Below, one piece after another: positions 1 through 6,593 of a stretch of 16,584 nucleotides of DNA. Numbering within the stretch: the first letter of the stretch is position 1; the number at the start of each line of letters is the position of its first letter. The notes beneath the pieces are model-generated. The model searched no databases. It had not been told where the DNA came from and was given only the letters and a program-made list of their open reading frames with translations. Location: positions 1 through 16,584 of the forward strand of contig JAUWMM010000005.1 of the NCBI GenBank assembly GCA_030613145.1, read 5' to 3'. This stretch comes from Desulfobacterales bacterium. Lineage in GTDB: Bacteria > Desulfobacterota > Desulfobacteria > Desulfobacterales > C00003060. The translations under genes and the position numbers were made by a program.

Positions 1-1731
1 CAAAAAAAGCCGTCCGGGTACCAAGTATGCCATCTTAGAGAGTCTGGACTCCAATCCTCTTAGTGTGCGATTGAGATCCGCGGTTTCACGGATCAAAGCA
101 GCCCGTTTTCTTGTCAATTCAAGCACAAATTCAGGCCCGGCACACAATGCATCACCAAGGAGCTCCATGAGGGCGACACCGGCCTTCCTGAGCCTGCGAT
201 CAAGACCATGCTGCTGGTTGGCCAGGTTCAAGTAGGTGGCAAAAGATCTTTGAAAGATCTGCTTAATCTCCTCGGGGGTGTGAGACAAAAGGAGGTTCAA
301 GACCATGGAAAAATCGACCTTGATCTGACTGACCACGTCTTCGGGCGGCATAGTGCAAAGGTCCGCAATGAGTCGCGGGTCCATGAATTTTCCCGGGATC
401 GCTACTGAAAAACCTATATTGTCTTTGCCCCGCCTGCCGGCCCTGCCCGTCATCTGATGAAACTCGGTAGCATTCAGCGGCACAAATTCACGACCGTTGT
501 ATCGGTCCGAGTTCAGGAACACTATGCTTCGGGCCGGAAAATTGACGCCGGCAGCTACCGTGGAAGTAGCAAAGACGGCATCAAGTAAACCCTCGGTCAT
601 CAGATGTTCTATGAGAAGTTTCCATGCAGGAAGCTGCCCGCTGTGATGAGCTGCAACTCCCGCATTTCTCAGATGCCGCATTTGTCGGTGGCCGACCAAA
701 CGCGGATATCCTTCAGTCAGCTCATCAATCCTTTCGTTCAACTCATCTCTGTTTGCCCTTACCTGTCCGGAGACATCCACGCAAAGCTCCAGGGCCTGGT
801 CACAGTCTGCCCTGGACTTCAGAAAGAATATGGCAGAAAGTAGATCGTATTTTCTCAATACCCCGGCGATCTCCCCAAAAGGGGGAAGCCGCCGCGGAGG
901 GGCCAGGACCGGTGGGTTCGGCGTATTGAAATAGGCCTTGACCTTCTTGTCCATTCCTTTGGAGCCCAAAAAAGGGAGAAGCCTACCGGATGGGTGAAAA
1001 AACAGGGGATACAGGGGTACAGGTCTTCCCGTCTCTTCCACGACAACACATTCTTTTGACCGTATCGACTCTAACCAATCAGCAATCTGTGCGGCATTTC
1101 TTATGGTTGCCGAAAGGAGCAGGAGGTGGACTCGAACGGGGAGGTAAATCATGACCTCCTCCCAGACCACGCCACGATCTTCGTCACCCAGGAAGTGAGC
1201 CTCGTCCAGTATGACGAGATCTGCCGCTATATCCACACCTTCGTGCATGGCATCGTAGAGCTGATTGCGCAGTATCTCGGTAGTCCCCACGATAATGGGG
1301 GCATCGGCATTCTCCTTACGGTCGCCTGTGAGTATCCCCACCTGTTCATGGCCGAATCGGTCTGCGAATTCAACGTATTTTGAATTAGTCAGGGCCTTAA
1401 GAGGGGAAGCATACCATGCCTTTCCGCCTTTTTTTCGTAATCGGGCAATCGCCTCTTCGGCGATCCAGGTCTTCCCGGAGCCGGTTGGAGCGGAAACCAG
1501 ACAATCTGCCCGCCGGGTTGCAGCAAGGGCCTTGAGTTGGAAGGGATCCGGCCTGAAGGGCCTTCTGGGAGGCACCCCAATCCTTGCAAAGACCTTCTTC
1601 AATCTGGCATCAACACTCGGCCTTATTCTCGCAATACGAGGATAATGGCTCCCATGCCGCCCGCGAGAGGCAGCTCCTTTGCCCCGGCCCGATCTAAGAC
1701 TCGCTCTGTGACTCCTTGGCAATACGGACAT
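1..1731 (-). CDS. Ski2-like DEAD/DEAH-box helicase, partial (C-terminus beyond left edge)
   Basis: ATP-dependent superfamily 2 nucleic-acid helicase of the Ski2/Hel308 type, open to the left edge; 577 codons are visible. In order: a Q-motif-like DPFQLKAL (about residues 65-72), Walker A APTGSGKT (about 82-89), DEAH box in LVILDEAHFLGDED (about 176-189), motif III SAT, motif V-like TSTVAAGVNFPARS, and motif VI QMTGRAGRRG followed by a Ski2-type C-terminal stretch. Whether it acts on RNA or DNA cannot be told. The start is uncertain. The ATG at 1731 is the only ATG after the in-frame stop at 1749-1747, but the first ~43 residues are Arg/Ser/Gly/His-rich and look like out-of-frame DNA. A TTG at 1602, giving LKKVFARIGVPP, would put the Q motif close to the N-terminus, as I expect for this family. 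No clear Shine-Dalgarno precedes either start. Confidence 0.88.
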   Translation of the reverse strand, partial: MSVLPRSHRASLRSGRGKGAASRGRHGSHYPRIARIRPSVDARLKKVFARIGVPPRRPFRPDPFQLKALAATRRADCLVSAPTGSGKTWIAEEAIARLRKKGGKAWYASPLKALTNSKYVEFADRFGHEQVGILTGDRKENADAPIIVGTTEILRNQLYDAMHEGVDIAADLVILDEAHFLGDEDRGVVWEEVMIYLPVRVHLLLLSATIRNAAQIADWLESIRSKECVVVEETGRPVPLYPLFFHPSGRLLPFLGSKGMDKKVKAYFNTPNPPVLAPPRRLPPFGEIAGVLRKYDLLSAIFFLKSRADCDQALELCVDVSGQVRANRDELNERIDELTEGYPRLVGHRQMRHLRNAGVAAHHSGQLPAWKLLIEHLMTEGLLDAVFATSTVAAGVNFPARSIVFLNSDRYNGREFVPLNATEFHQMTGRAGRRGKDNIGFSVAIPGKFMDPRLIADLCTMPPEDVVSQIKVDFSMVLNLLLSHTPEEIKQIFQRSFATYLNLANQQHGLDRRLRKAGVALMELLGDALCAGPEFVLELTRKRAALIRETADLNRTLRGLESRLSKMAYLVPGRLFL

Positions 1732-1792
1732 CTCAACAATCCGTGGCTATGTTGGTTTCTTCAGGCGTAAGGAGGGTAAGCATGGCATCCAT
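1623..1792 (-). pseudogene. possible small CxxCxxC zinc-ribbon protein, broken by a frameshift
   Basis: Two short reading frames just upstream of the helicase look like one small protein. The first starts at ATG 1792 (MDAMLTLLTPEETNIATDC) and stops at TGA 1735-1733. The second, in the -1 frame, runs from about 1736 to TAA at 1625-1623 and reads LRCPYCQGVTERVLD, ending MGAIILVLRE. Joined by a -1 shift they give about 56 residues with the run CLRCPYC (CxxCxxC). The composition is protein-like, unlike the helicase frame over the same bases. No Shine-Dalgarno is evident. It could be a decayed gene, a sequencing or assembly error, a programmed frameshift, or chance. I do not recognise the family. 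Confidence 0.25.
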
Positions 1793-1815
1793 TTCAACAG
1801 GAAAGAAAAAGAAGA

Positions 1816-1844
1816 TTGACAGCAGAGTTCCACGTTGTTAAAGT
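1816..1844 (+). promoter_or_regulatory. sigma70-type promoter for tRNA-Ala
   Basis: A perfect -35 TTGACA (1816-1821), a 17-nt spacer and a -10 TAAAGT (1839-1844, 4 of 6 matches) lie just before the tRNA. Transcription would start near 1851, leaving a very short 5' leader. This is a prediction from consensus only. Confidence 0.55.
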
Positions 1845-1857
1845 AATTGGCATGGAT

Positions 1858-1933
1858 GGGGCTGTAGCTCAGCCGGGAGAGCGCATGACTGGCAGTCATG
1901 AGGTCAGGGGTTCGATCCCCCTCAGCTCCACCA
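1858..1933 (+). tRNA. tRNA-Ala (anticodon GGC)
   Basis: A 76-nt cloverleaf with an encoded CCA (1931-1933). The acceptor stem GGGGCTG pairs with CAGCTCC and includes the G3:U70 wobble that identifies tRNA-Ala to alanyl-tRNA synthetase. The D arm is GCTC/GAGC. The anticodon stem CATGA/TCATG closes the loop CTGGCAG, with anticodon GGC at 1891-1893 reading GCC/GCU. The T arm is AGGGG-TTCGATC-CCCCT. No neighbouring tRNA or rRNA is present, so it is a single-gene unit with its own promoter and terminator. Confidence 0.97.
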
Positions 1934-1952
1934 GCAATAATTGATAATCTTG

Positions 1953-1973
1953 AGGGGCCCTATGGCCCCTTTT
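1953..1973 (+). terminator. intrinsic terminator of tRNA-Ala
   Basis: A 7-bp perfect stem AGGGGCC/GGCCCCT with a 4-nt loop (CTAT), followed by TTT, 20 nt after the tRNA CCA end. The stem is GC-rich but the T tract is short (4 T including the last stem base). Confidence 0.75.
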
Positions 1974-2008
1974 GCTTTGCAAAGGGCTCGATGCGGAAAG
2001 TTGGCTCC

Positions 2009-2203
2009 CTATTCGTCCGTTTGCTCAATAATCACCTTGTGATCCACGAGTGAGAGGCTGGAGATTTTCCCCTTTATGAATTTCTGCTCACCAAATATGC
2101 TGGTGAGTCTGAGCCCTCCATTGTCAGGCTCTACCGTGTCTAAATCCTCCAAGAAGAGCTCTTCTTTACCGTCCTTTAGCAAATACGCATTGGCTTCGCA
2201 CAT
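2009..2203 (-). CDS. CooT family nickel-binding protein
   Basis: A 64-residue protein of the CooT family. In Rhodospirillum rubrum, CooT is a small dimeric nickel-binding protein linked to maturation of the nickel enzyme CO dehydrogenase, and its second residue, Cys2, is a nickel ligand. Here the protein begins MCEANAYLLKDGKEELFLED, with Cys at position 2, and continues with the family's conserved LTSIFGEQKFIKGKI and LVDHKVIIE. This start is preferred over the longer frame (to 2269) because families of this kind begin at MCEAN and the 22 extra residues are encoded by leader DNA that contains a long hairpin. No CO dehydrogenase or hydrogenase gene is in the window, so its client here is unknown. 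It is transcribed alone, divergently from the PAC2 gene. Confidence 0.88.
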   Translation of the reverse strand: MCEANAYLLKDGKEELFLEDLDTVEPDNGGLRLTSIFGEQKFIKGKISSLSLVDHKVIIEQTDE

Positions 2204-2245
2204 AACTAAGCGCCCCGGAAATTTCAATATTTGTAATTGATGCAT

Positions 2246-2295
2246 TCGTAAAAAGTCGTTTTTTCTCAATGTCGTTCACAAAACACTTTTTACGA
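2246..2295. repeat. long inverted repeat in the cooT leader
   Basis: Perfect 11-bp arms TCGTAAAAAGT (2246-2256) and ACTTTTTACGA (2285-2295). Beyond one bulged C (2257), five more pairs form (2258-2262 with 2280-2284), giving about 16 bp and a 17-nt loop. It lies inside the predicted ~120-nt leader of the cooT-like transcript, so the RNA would fold here. It could be a regulatory leader structure or a dispersed palindromic repeat. Confidence 0.6.
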
Positions 2296-2328
2296 GTATG
2301 TCGTAATTATAGATTTTGAATATTTATA

Positions 2329-2358
2329 AGTATACGCGTTTGGCCAAGATCCTGTCAA
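2329..2358 (-). promoter_or_regulatory. sigma70-type promoter driving the cooT-like gene
   Basis: On the minus strand, TTGACA (2358-2353), an 18-nt spacer, then TATACT (2334-2329, 5 of 6 matches). Predicted start of transcription is near 2322, which leaves about 120 nt of leader before the ATG at 2203. Confidence 0.6.
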
Positions 2359-2380
2359 GCCTTTATGGATCGCTTGACAG
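2352..2380. promoter_or_regulatory. palindrome carrying the -35 elements of two divergent promoters
   Basis: Perfect 9-bp inverted repeat CTGTCAAGC (2352-2360) / GCTTGACAG (2372-2380), 11-nt spacer. Each arm contains a consensus TTGACA, one on each strand. The minus-strand copy belongs to the cooT-like promoter. The plus-strand copy (2374-2379) faces the PAC2 gene. The site could also be an operator, since a dimeric repressor bound here would block both promoters. Confidence 0.45.
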
Positions 2381-2408
2381 CATGCACACTATCTGACAGA
2401 CTAGTTTT

Positions 2409-3263
2409 ATGGGTGAGGAGCTAATCATAGAGCATATACCTGAGCTCAGCCGGCCGGTCCTCATCGTTGGATTTGAAGGCTGGGCCAACGGCGGTAATGT
2501 AGCCGTGGGCATGATCGACTACCTGATTCAAAAGCTTGGAGCGACTCGCTTTGCCAAGATTGATCCCAATCATTTCTATCGATTCGACGATGCGCGTCCC
2601 ATTGTCAAGATAGAAGGCGGCGAGCTAAAAGAAGTCTTGCCTCCGGAAGCGGTGTTTTATGCCGCACACCCCAAACAAACCGAGGGCGATTTGATTCTCT
2701 TCAAGGCCACGGAACCCCATCTTCGGTGGTTTTCGTTTGTGGACCTGATATTGTCCCTTTGCAAACGGTTGGGGGCCGAGCTGATCATCAGCCTTGGCGG
2801 GCTCCAGGACAATGTGGTGCATACGGATGCCATCATTTCAGGCTTTGCCTCGAGCCAAGAGCTGTTGGAACGTTTACAACAAATACAGGTTATCCCTGCA
2901 GAGTATAAAGGCCCTGGGGCTATTCATTCTTTGATCTTGCAGCAGGCAAAAAGCATGGGTATCGAAGGGATCAGCCTCTGGGGTCACTCCCCGTTTTATC
3001 TTCAGGGCACCAACCTCCGGCTTCTTTCCCGAATGACTACTATATTGGCAGGCCTTGCAGGCGTCGACGTAGATACCGGTGAACTGGAGAAGGGATGGAT
3101 GCTGTTGGCAAAACAAATTCAGCGCTTCATAGATGGCAACCCGGAACTCCAGAACGTGATCAAGGAGATCATGAACTCCAAGACATCGGGTGAACTGCCT
3201 CGCCCTGAGAGGCAAGATGGGAAGGTCATCTACCTGGATAACTTCTTTAAACCCAAGGGATAA
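2409..3263 (+). CDS. PAC2 family protein
   Basis: A 284-residue protein of the PAC2 (proteasome assembly chaperone 2-like) family. Members occur in archaea, actinobacteria and deltaproteobacteria; the bacterial role is not settled and many lack a proteasome partner. Family features are the N-terminal RPVLIVGFEGWANGGNVA (about residues 15-32), the acidic/aromatic DPNHFYRFDDARP (about 52-64), a central ELIISLGGLQDNVVHTD, and GISLWGHSPFYLQGTN, followed by a helical C-terminus. No signal peptide or membrane segment is seen. The ATG at 2409 is the first possible start, and no Shine-Dalgarno precedes it. It ends just before an inverted-repeat element, with no co-directional partner in tight linkage. 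Confidence 0.9.
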   Translation: MGEELIIEHIPELSRPVLIVGFEGWANGGNVAVGMIDYLIQKLGATRFAKIDPNHFYRFDDARPIVKIEGGELKEVLPPEAVFYAAHPKQTEGDLILFKATEPHLRWFSFVDLILSLCKRLGAELIISLGGLQDNVVHTDAIISGFASSQELLERLQQIQVIPAEYKGPGAIHSLILQQAKSMGIEGISLWGHSPFYLQGTNLRLLSRMTTILAGLAGVDVDTGELEKGWMLLAKQIQRFIDGNPELQNVIKEIMNSKTSGELPRPERQDGKVIYLDNFFKPKG

Positions 3264-3280
3264 AGTGCTAATCTACTTAA

Positions 3281-3542
3281 TGCCTGACCGAAAATCCTGT
3301 TTTTTCGGTCAGAAATCCGAAACACGAAATCCGAAACCCTGGCCCAGACCGGGTTTTTCTCTCGGTGGCATTCTCCGGCTTCTGTCGCGCCAGGGCGGGC
3401 AATAACCAAAATTCGAATGCTCCAATGACAAAAACATCGAATTTTCAATGTATTAGTTTCGGTCATTTTGTGATTTGATATTCGAATTTGTTTCGGATTT
3501 CGATATTCGAATTTTGCCTGAACATGACTTTTCGTTCAGGCA
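3281..3542. mobile_element. MITE-like non-coding element with imperfect terminal inverted repeats
   Basis: A 262-bp stretch between the PAC2 gene and the next gene. Its ends are inverted copies: TGCCTGACCGAAAA at 3281-3294 and, read from 3542 inwards on the other strand, TGCCTGAACGAAAA (13 of 14 match). A further inverted match, GAAATCCGAAACA, lies inside both ends. Each end also folds on itself: CTGACCGAAAA/TTTTCGGTCAG (3284-3312) on the left and GCCTGAAC/GTTCAGGC (3516-3541) on the right. The interior is rich in ATTCGAAT palindromes and has no credible gene. No target-site duplication is obvious. The left hairpin might also slow transcription after the PAC2 gene, but no T tract follows it. 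Confidence 0.5.
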
Positions 3543-3565
3543 CCACTCAGGGGTATGCGATCATA

Positions 3566-3829
3566 ATGTCCGCAGATGATACCACAACACAGCTTTTACA
3601 AGAGCTTTCAGATGCAAAAGCCTGGCCGGCACGGTTCAAAGGGCTGCTTGACGGCGGCTCAGATGTGAGTCATGACATAAGAGAAGCTGAAATGAAAATT
3701 GAGGAGCTTGAAAAAAGGGCAAAGGAGGCCATGAAAAGACTCGGGTGCGTAAGTCAGCAAACCCGCACGATTTACCACGGCATGGCCGATATGCTGATTA
3801 GCTGGAACGCTTTCAAGGATAACTTGTGA
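3566..3829 (+). CDS. hypothetical small helical protein upstream of hybrid kinase
   Basis: An 87-residue soluble protein of unrecognised family, starting MSADDTTTQLLQELSDAKAW. Charged heptad-like stretches such as AEMKIEELEKRAKEAMKRLG (about residues 43-62) suggest a helical or coiled-coil fold. It has one Cys and no signal peptide. The start at 3566 has a GGGG Shine-Dalgarno-like run at 3550-3553. The frame is open up to 3488, but those codons lie in the repeat element and read like translated repeat DNA, so the longer start is rejected. It ends 46 nt before the hybrid kinase on the same strand and could be co-transcribed with it. Confidence 0.6.
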   Translation: MSADDTTTQLLQELSDAKAWPARFKGLLDGGSDVSHDIREAEMKIEELEKRAKEAMKRLGCVSQQTRTIYHGMADMLISWNAFKDNL

Positions 3830-3875
3830 TAAGCATGATACAGTCAAACACAGGGAGGGGAAAAAGGAGGTAGTC

Positions 3876-5882
3876 ATGCCCTACATCCCCAAAATTCTCA
3901 TAGTTGATGATGAACCCCGTATGTGTACTAGCCTGAAGGCGTTGTTAAGCGGCCGGGGCTATGAAATACATATAAGCAACAGTGGCGCGGAAGCTATAGA
4001 ATGTATGTCCAAGAATAACTTCGATCTTGTCCTTTTGGACATGGTTATGCCGGACATGGACGGCGGCCGGATCATGGACCACATAGGAGCTCAGAGTCCG
4101 GAGACCTTAACCATTGTTATTACAGGCTATGTTTCCACAGAATCAGCCCTATCTGCGCTGAGGCACAGGGCCCACGATTATCTCAGAAAGCCGTTTGGGG
4201 AAGAAGAACTTTTAAAGGCAGTAGAAAATGCCCTTGAGCAAAAAAAATTGGGCGGTGAGCGCAAACGAGCGGAGGAGGAGCTACGGGAAACCGCTCGCCG
4301 GCTGAAAGTTGCTCATGACCAATCCCTCATCTATGCACAGGAACTCAAAGAAGAAATGATGGAACGTAAGCGGGCAGGCGAGGCCCTGACTCGAGCGAAG
4401 GAGGATTGGGAAAACACATTTGATGCCATAACCGACATGGTTATGCTCCTAGACAATGAACACCAGATTCTTCGCATTAACAAAACTGCGGCAGAGGCCT
4501 TGGGTACCACACAAGATAAATTGCTGGGCAAAAAATGTTATCAGGTGATTCACGAACAAGGCCGCCCACTAAGGGGATGTCCGTTGGTTCGCACCATGAA
4601 AACGTTAAGGCCACAGACCACAGAGATAACCGAACCTCATTTAGGCGGGACCTTCATATGCTCTACTTCCCCCATACTGAATCGTCAAGGGAAGCTGACA
4701 GGTTATACTCATACTCTAAAGGACATTACCAAATCTAAGCGCCTTGAAGCCCAATTTCAGCAGGCCCAGAAGATGGAAGCCATCGGCACCCTTGCCGGAG
4801 GCATAGCTCACGACTTCAACAACCTGCTCATGGGGGCTCAAGGCAACATCTCTTTGATGCTTATGGACATCGATTCCTCGCATCCACATTATGAACGGCT
4901 GAAAAACATTGAAAAGCAGATCCAAAGCGGGGCTAAACTAACCAGCCTCCTTCTGGGGTATGCCAGGAAGGGAAAATATGATGTCGCCACCCTTAATCTG
5001 AACCAATTGGTGGAAGAGACCTCAGACACATTCGGTAGAACCAGAAAGGAGATTACGATTTATCGAGAGCTTGCCGAAGATTTATTTGCAATAGAGGCAG
5101 ACCATGTACAGATTGAGCAGGTGCTTTTGAATCTGTTTATAAATGCTGCAGATGCCATGCCCGGAGGTGGGAATCTTATCCTGAAAACCATGAATGTCGA
5201 CCACAATGATATGAGGGGCAAGCTGTATGATCCAAAGCCGGGCAACTATGTCCTGTTAATGATTACCGACACAGGCCTGGGTATGGACAAAGAAACCTTG
5301 GAGCGCATCTTTGATCCGTTCTTTACAACCAAGGAGATGGGCCGTGGCACCGGTCTTGGCTTGGCTTCTGTTTACGGTATCGTAAAGGGTCATGGCGGAT
5401 ATGTTGATGTAGATTCCAAGGAAAAGCATGGGGCCACCTTTAGAATGTTTCTTCCTGCATCAAAGAAAAAGGTTCGGAAACCTGTCAAGAGTGCTGATCG
5501 AGTCATTAAGGGCTCCGGAACAGTTCTGTTGGTAGACGATGAAGAGGTCATACTGGAAGTAAGCCGGGATTTGTTGAAGGCAATGGGCTACCGAGTACTT
5601 TTGGCAAAGGACGGAAAAGAGGCCCTTGAAATTTTTAAGAAAAATCAAGATGTCATAGACATTGTTGTTTTGGACATGGTTATGCCCAATATGGGTGGTG
5701 GTGTAGCATATGACAGCATGAAGGAGATCAAACCGGACATAAAAGTATTGCTTTCAAGTGGCTTTAGTGTTGATGGTGAAGCTACCGAGATTTTGGAACG
5801 AGGATGTGATGGGTTTATTCAGAAACCGTTTACCATGAAAAAACTGTCCGCAAAGATAAGAGAGATTCTGGAAAAGAAATAG
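3876..5882 (+). CDS. hybrid sensor histidine kinase REC-PAS-HisKA-HATPase-REC
   Basis: A 668-residue cytoplasmic hybrid kinase. Residues 5-122 form a receiver (acidic D11/D12, phospho-acceptor D55, T83, K105). A coiled coil follows (about 125-180), then a PAS domain (about 181-300) with two Cys in GKKCYQVI and RGCPLV. The HisKA domain carries the phosphorylated His312 in LAGGIAHDFNNLL. The ATPase has the N box LLNLFINAADAMPGGG, G1 DTGLGMD and RGTGLGLASVYG. A second receiver follows (from about 548; D600 in VVLDMVMPN). No transmembrane segment and no DNA-binding or output domain is present. With a receiver at each end it should take phosphate from, or pass it to, other proteins. It has a strong AAGGAGGT Shine-Dalgarno (3864-3871). 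Sensory input is unknown; PAS ligand and upstream kinase cannot be read from sequence. Confidence 0.95.
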   Translation: MPYIPKILIVDDEPRMCTSLKALLSGRGYEIHISNSGAEAIECMSKNNFDLVLLDMVMPDMDGGRIMDHIGAQSPETLTIVITGYVSTESALSALRHRAHDYLRKPFGEEELLKAVENALEQKKLGGERKRAEEELRETARRLKVAHDQSLIYAQELKEEMMERKRAGEALTRAKEDWENTFDAITDMVMLLDNEHQILRINKTAAEALGTTQDKLLGKKCYQVIHEQGRPLRGCPLVRTMKTLRPQTTEITEPHLGGTFICSTSPILNRQGKLTGYTHTLKDITKSKRLEAQFQQAQKMEAIGTLAGGIAHDFNNLLMGAQGNISLMLMDIDSSHPHYERLKNIEKQIQSGAKLTSLLLGYARKGKYDVATLNLNQLVEETSDTFGRTRKEITIYRELAEDLFAIEADHVQIEQVLLNLFINAADAMPGGGNLILKTMNVDHNDMRGKLYDPKPGNYVLLMITDTGLGMDKETLERIFDPFFTTKEMGRGTGLGLASVYGIVKGHGGYVDVDSKEKHGATFRMFLPASKKKVRKPVKSADRVIKGSGTVLLVDDEEVILEVSRDLLKAMGYRVLLAKDGKEALEIFKKNQDVIDIVVLDMVMPNMGGGVAYDSMKEIKPDIKVLLSSGFSVDGEATEILERGCDGFIQKPFTMKKLSAKIREILEKK

Positions 5883-5948
5883 GCCCTATTTCTGCATTCT
5901 GAACACGTCATCCAAAATGGCAACTATTCAGTAGAGAGAACGGATAGG

Positions 5949-6320
5949 CTAGGATGGATAGTACGTTGCGCAGGCGGTTTCGGACTCCCAGGCGGTCACA
6001 CTGCTTACCTTGATTTCCGGTGCTTGCAACAATGCGGATAGCTGTTCCGCCACATACCTTGCAATGTTTTCCGAAGAGGGGTTCTGGTCCTTGAAGGCCT
6101 CCAGATCGTTTAGGAACTTATGGTCTAAACGTGCCATGACGGAATTCACATGTTGTTTCAGAACTCTGAAATCGACCACAATGTCTGCCTCGTTCAAGAC
6201 CTCTGAAGTGACACAGATCTCTATTTTCCAGTTGTGTCCATGTAGGTTTTCACATGCCCCATGGAAGTTCTTGAGTTGGTGGGCAGCAGAAAAGCTTGTT
6301 ATGACCTTGAGTTCATACAT
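5949..6320 (-). CDS. queD: 6-carboxy-5,6,7,8-tetrahydropterin synthase QueD
   Basis: Converts 7,8-dihydroneopterin triphosphate to 6-carboxytetrahydropterin, an early step of queuosine/7-deazaguanine synthesis; 123 residues, normal for QueD. Zinc ligands are His14 (SFSAAHQL) and the HGH pair His27/His29. The catalytic Cys23 lies in GACENLHGHNW; the catalytic LDHKFLND and the substrate-binding ESETACATYY near the C-terminus are present. The frame extends upstream to 6530, but that part overlaps the zinc-ribbon gene in another frame, so the start is placed at ATG 6320 (MYELKV), 7 nt after that gene, with GGAG 12-15 nt upstream. It is the last gene of the moaA, zinc-ribbon, queD unit. No other queuosine gene (queC, queE, queF, folE) is in the window. 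Confidence 0.93.
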   Translation of the reverse strand: MYELKVITSFSAAHQLKNFHGACENLHGHNWKIEICVTSEVLNEADIVVDFRVLKQHVNSVMARLDHKFLNDLEAFKDQNPSSENIARYVAEQLSALLQAPEIKVSSVTAWESETACATYYPS

Positions 6321-6327
6321 GACAACA

Positions 6328-6585
6328 CTACTCCGCCTCTCCTGTATATGGCTTTCCGCATTCACTGCAAACGCCGTCTTCGTTGATGACCCCAATGCAG
6401 TTTCCATCACTGCACAGAATCCGCTTTGAAAAATCGATGCCGCCCTCACCGGATTCTGCTCCCGCATCCCTGCGAGGTATCTCTGCCCCGCAGTGTGGGC
6501 AGAAGGCCCCCTCAAGGGGGATTCTTTCATGGCATTCAGGGCACTCCCGCGATGGCAGCTCGGCTTTGCAATGAGGACATTTCAT
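6328..6585 (-). CDS. zinc-ribbon protein
   Basis: An 85-residue soluble protein with five paired-cysteine motifs: CPHC (3-6), CPEC (15-18), CPHC (29-32), a C...C pair around LCSDGNC (about 58-63), and CSEC (about 73-76). These would make two or three small zinc ribbons or rubredoxin-like knuckles; no enzymatic motif is seen. It lies between moaA (8 nt gap) and queD (7 nt gap), so it is surely co-transcribed with them. The two glycine codons GGA GGT that end moaA (6602-6597) form its GGAGGT Shine-Dalgarno, 11 nt before its ATG. A role as metal-handling or scaffold partner of the neighbouring metalloenzymes is only a guess. Confidence 0.8.
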   Translation of the reverse strand: MKCPHCKAELPSRECPECHERIPLEGAFCPHCGAEIPRRDAGAESGEGGIDFSKRILCSDGNCIGVINEDGVCSECGKPYTGEAE

Positions 6586-6593
6586 AGGACTTT

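Noticed and set aside
2204..2269. Longer N-terminus for the cooT-like protein
   Set aside because: It would lose the Cys2 nickel ligand position and is encoded partly by the leader hairpin.
3284..3312. Hairpin after the PAC2 gene as an intrinsic terminator
   Set aside because: The stem is good but AGAAATCC, not a T tract, follows it, and it is better explained as the end of the inverted-repeat element.
5949..6530. 193-residue reading frame as an extended QueD
   Set aside because: The first 70 residues overlap the zinc-ribbon gene in another frame and look like its shadow; QueD proteins begin at the MYELKV equivalent.
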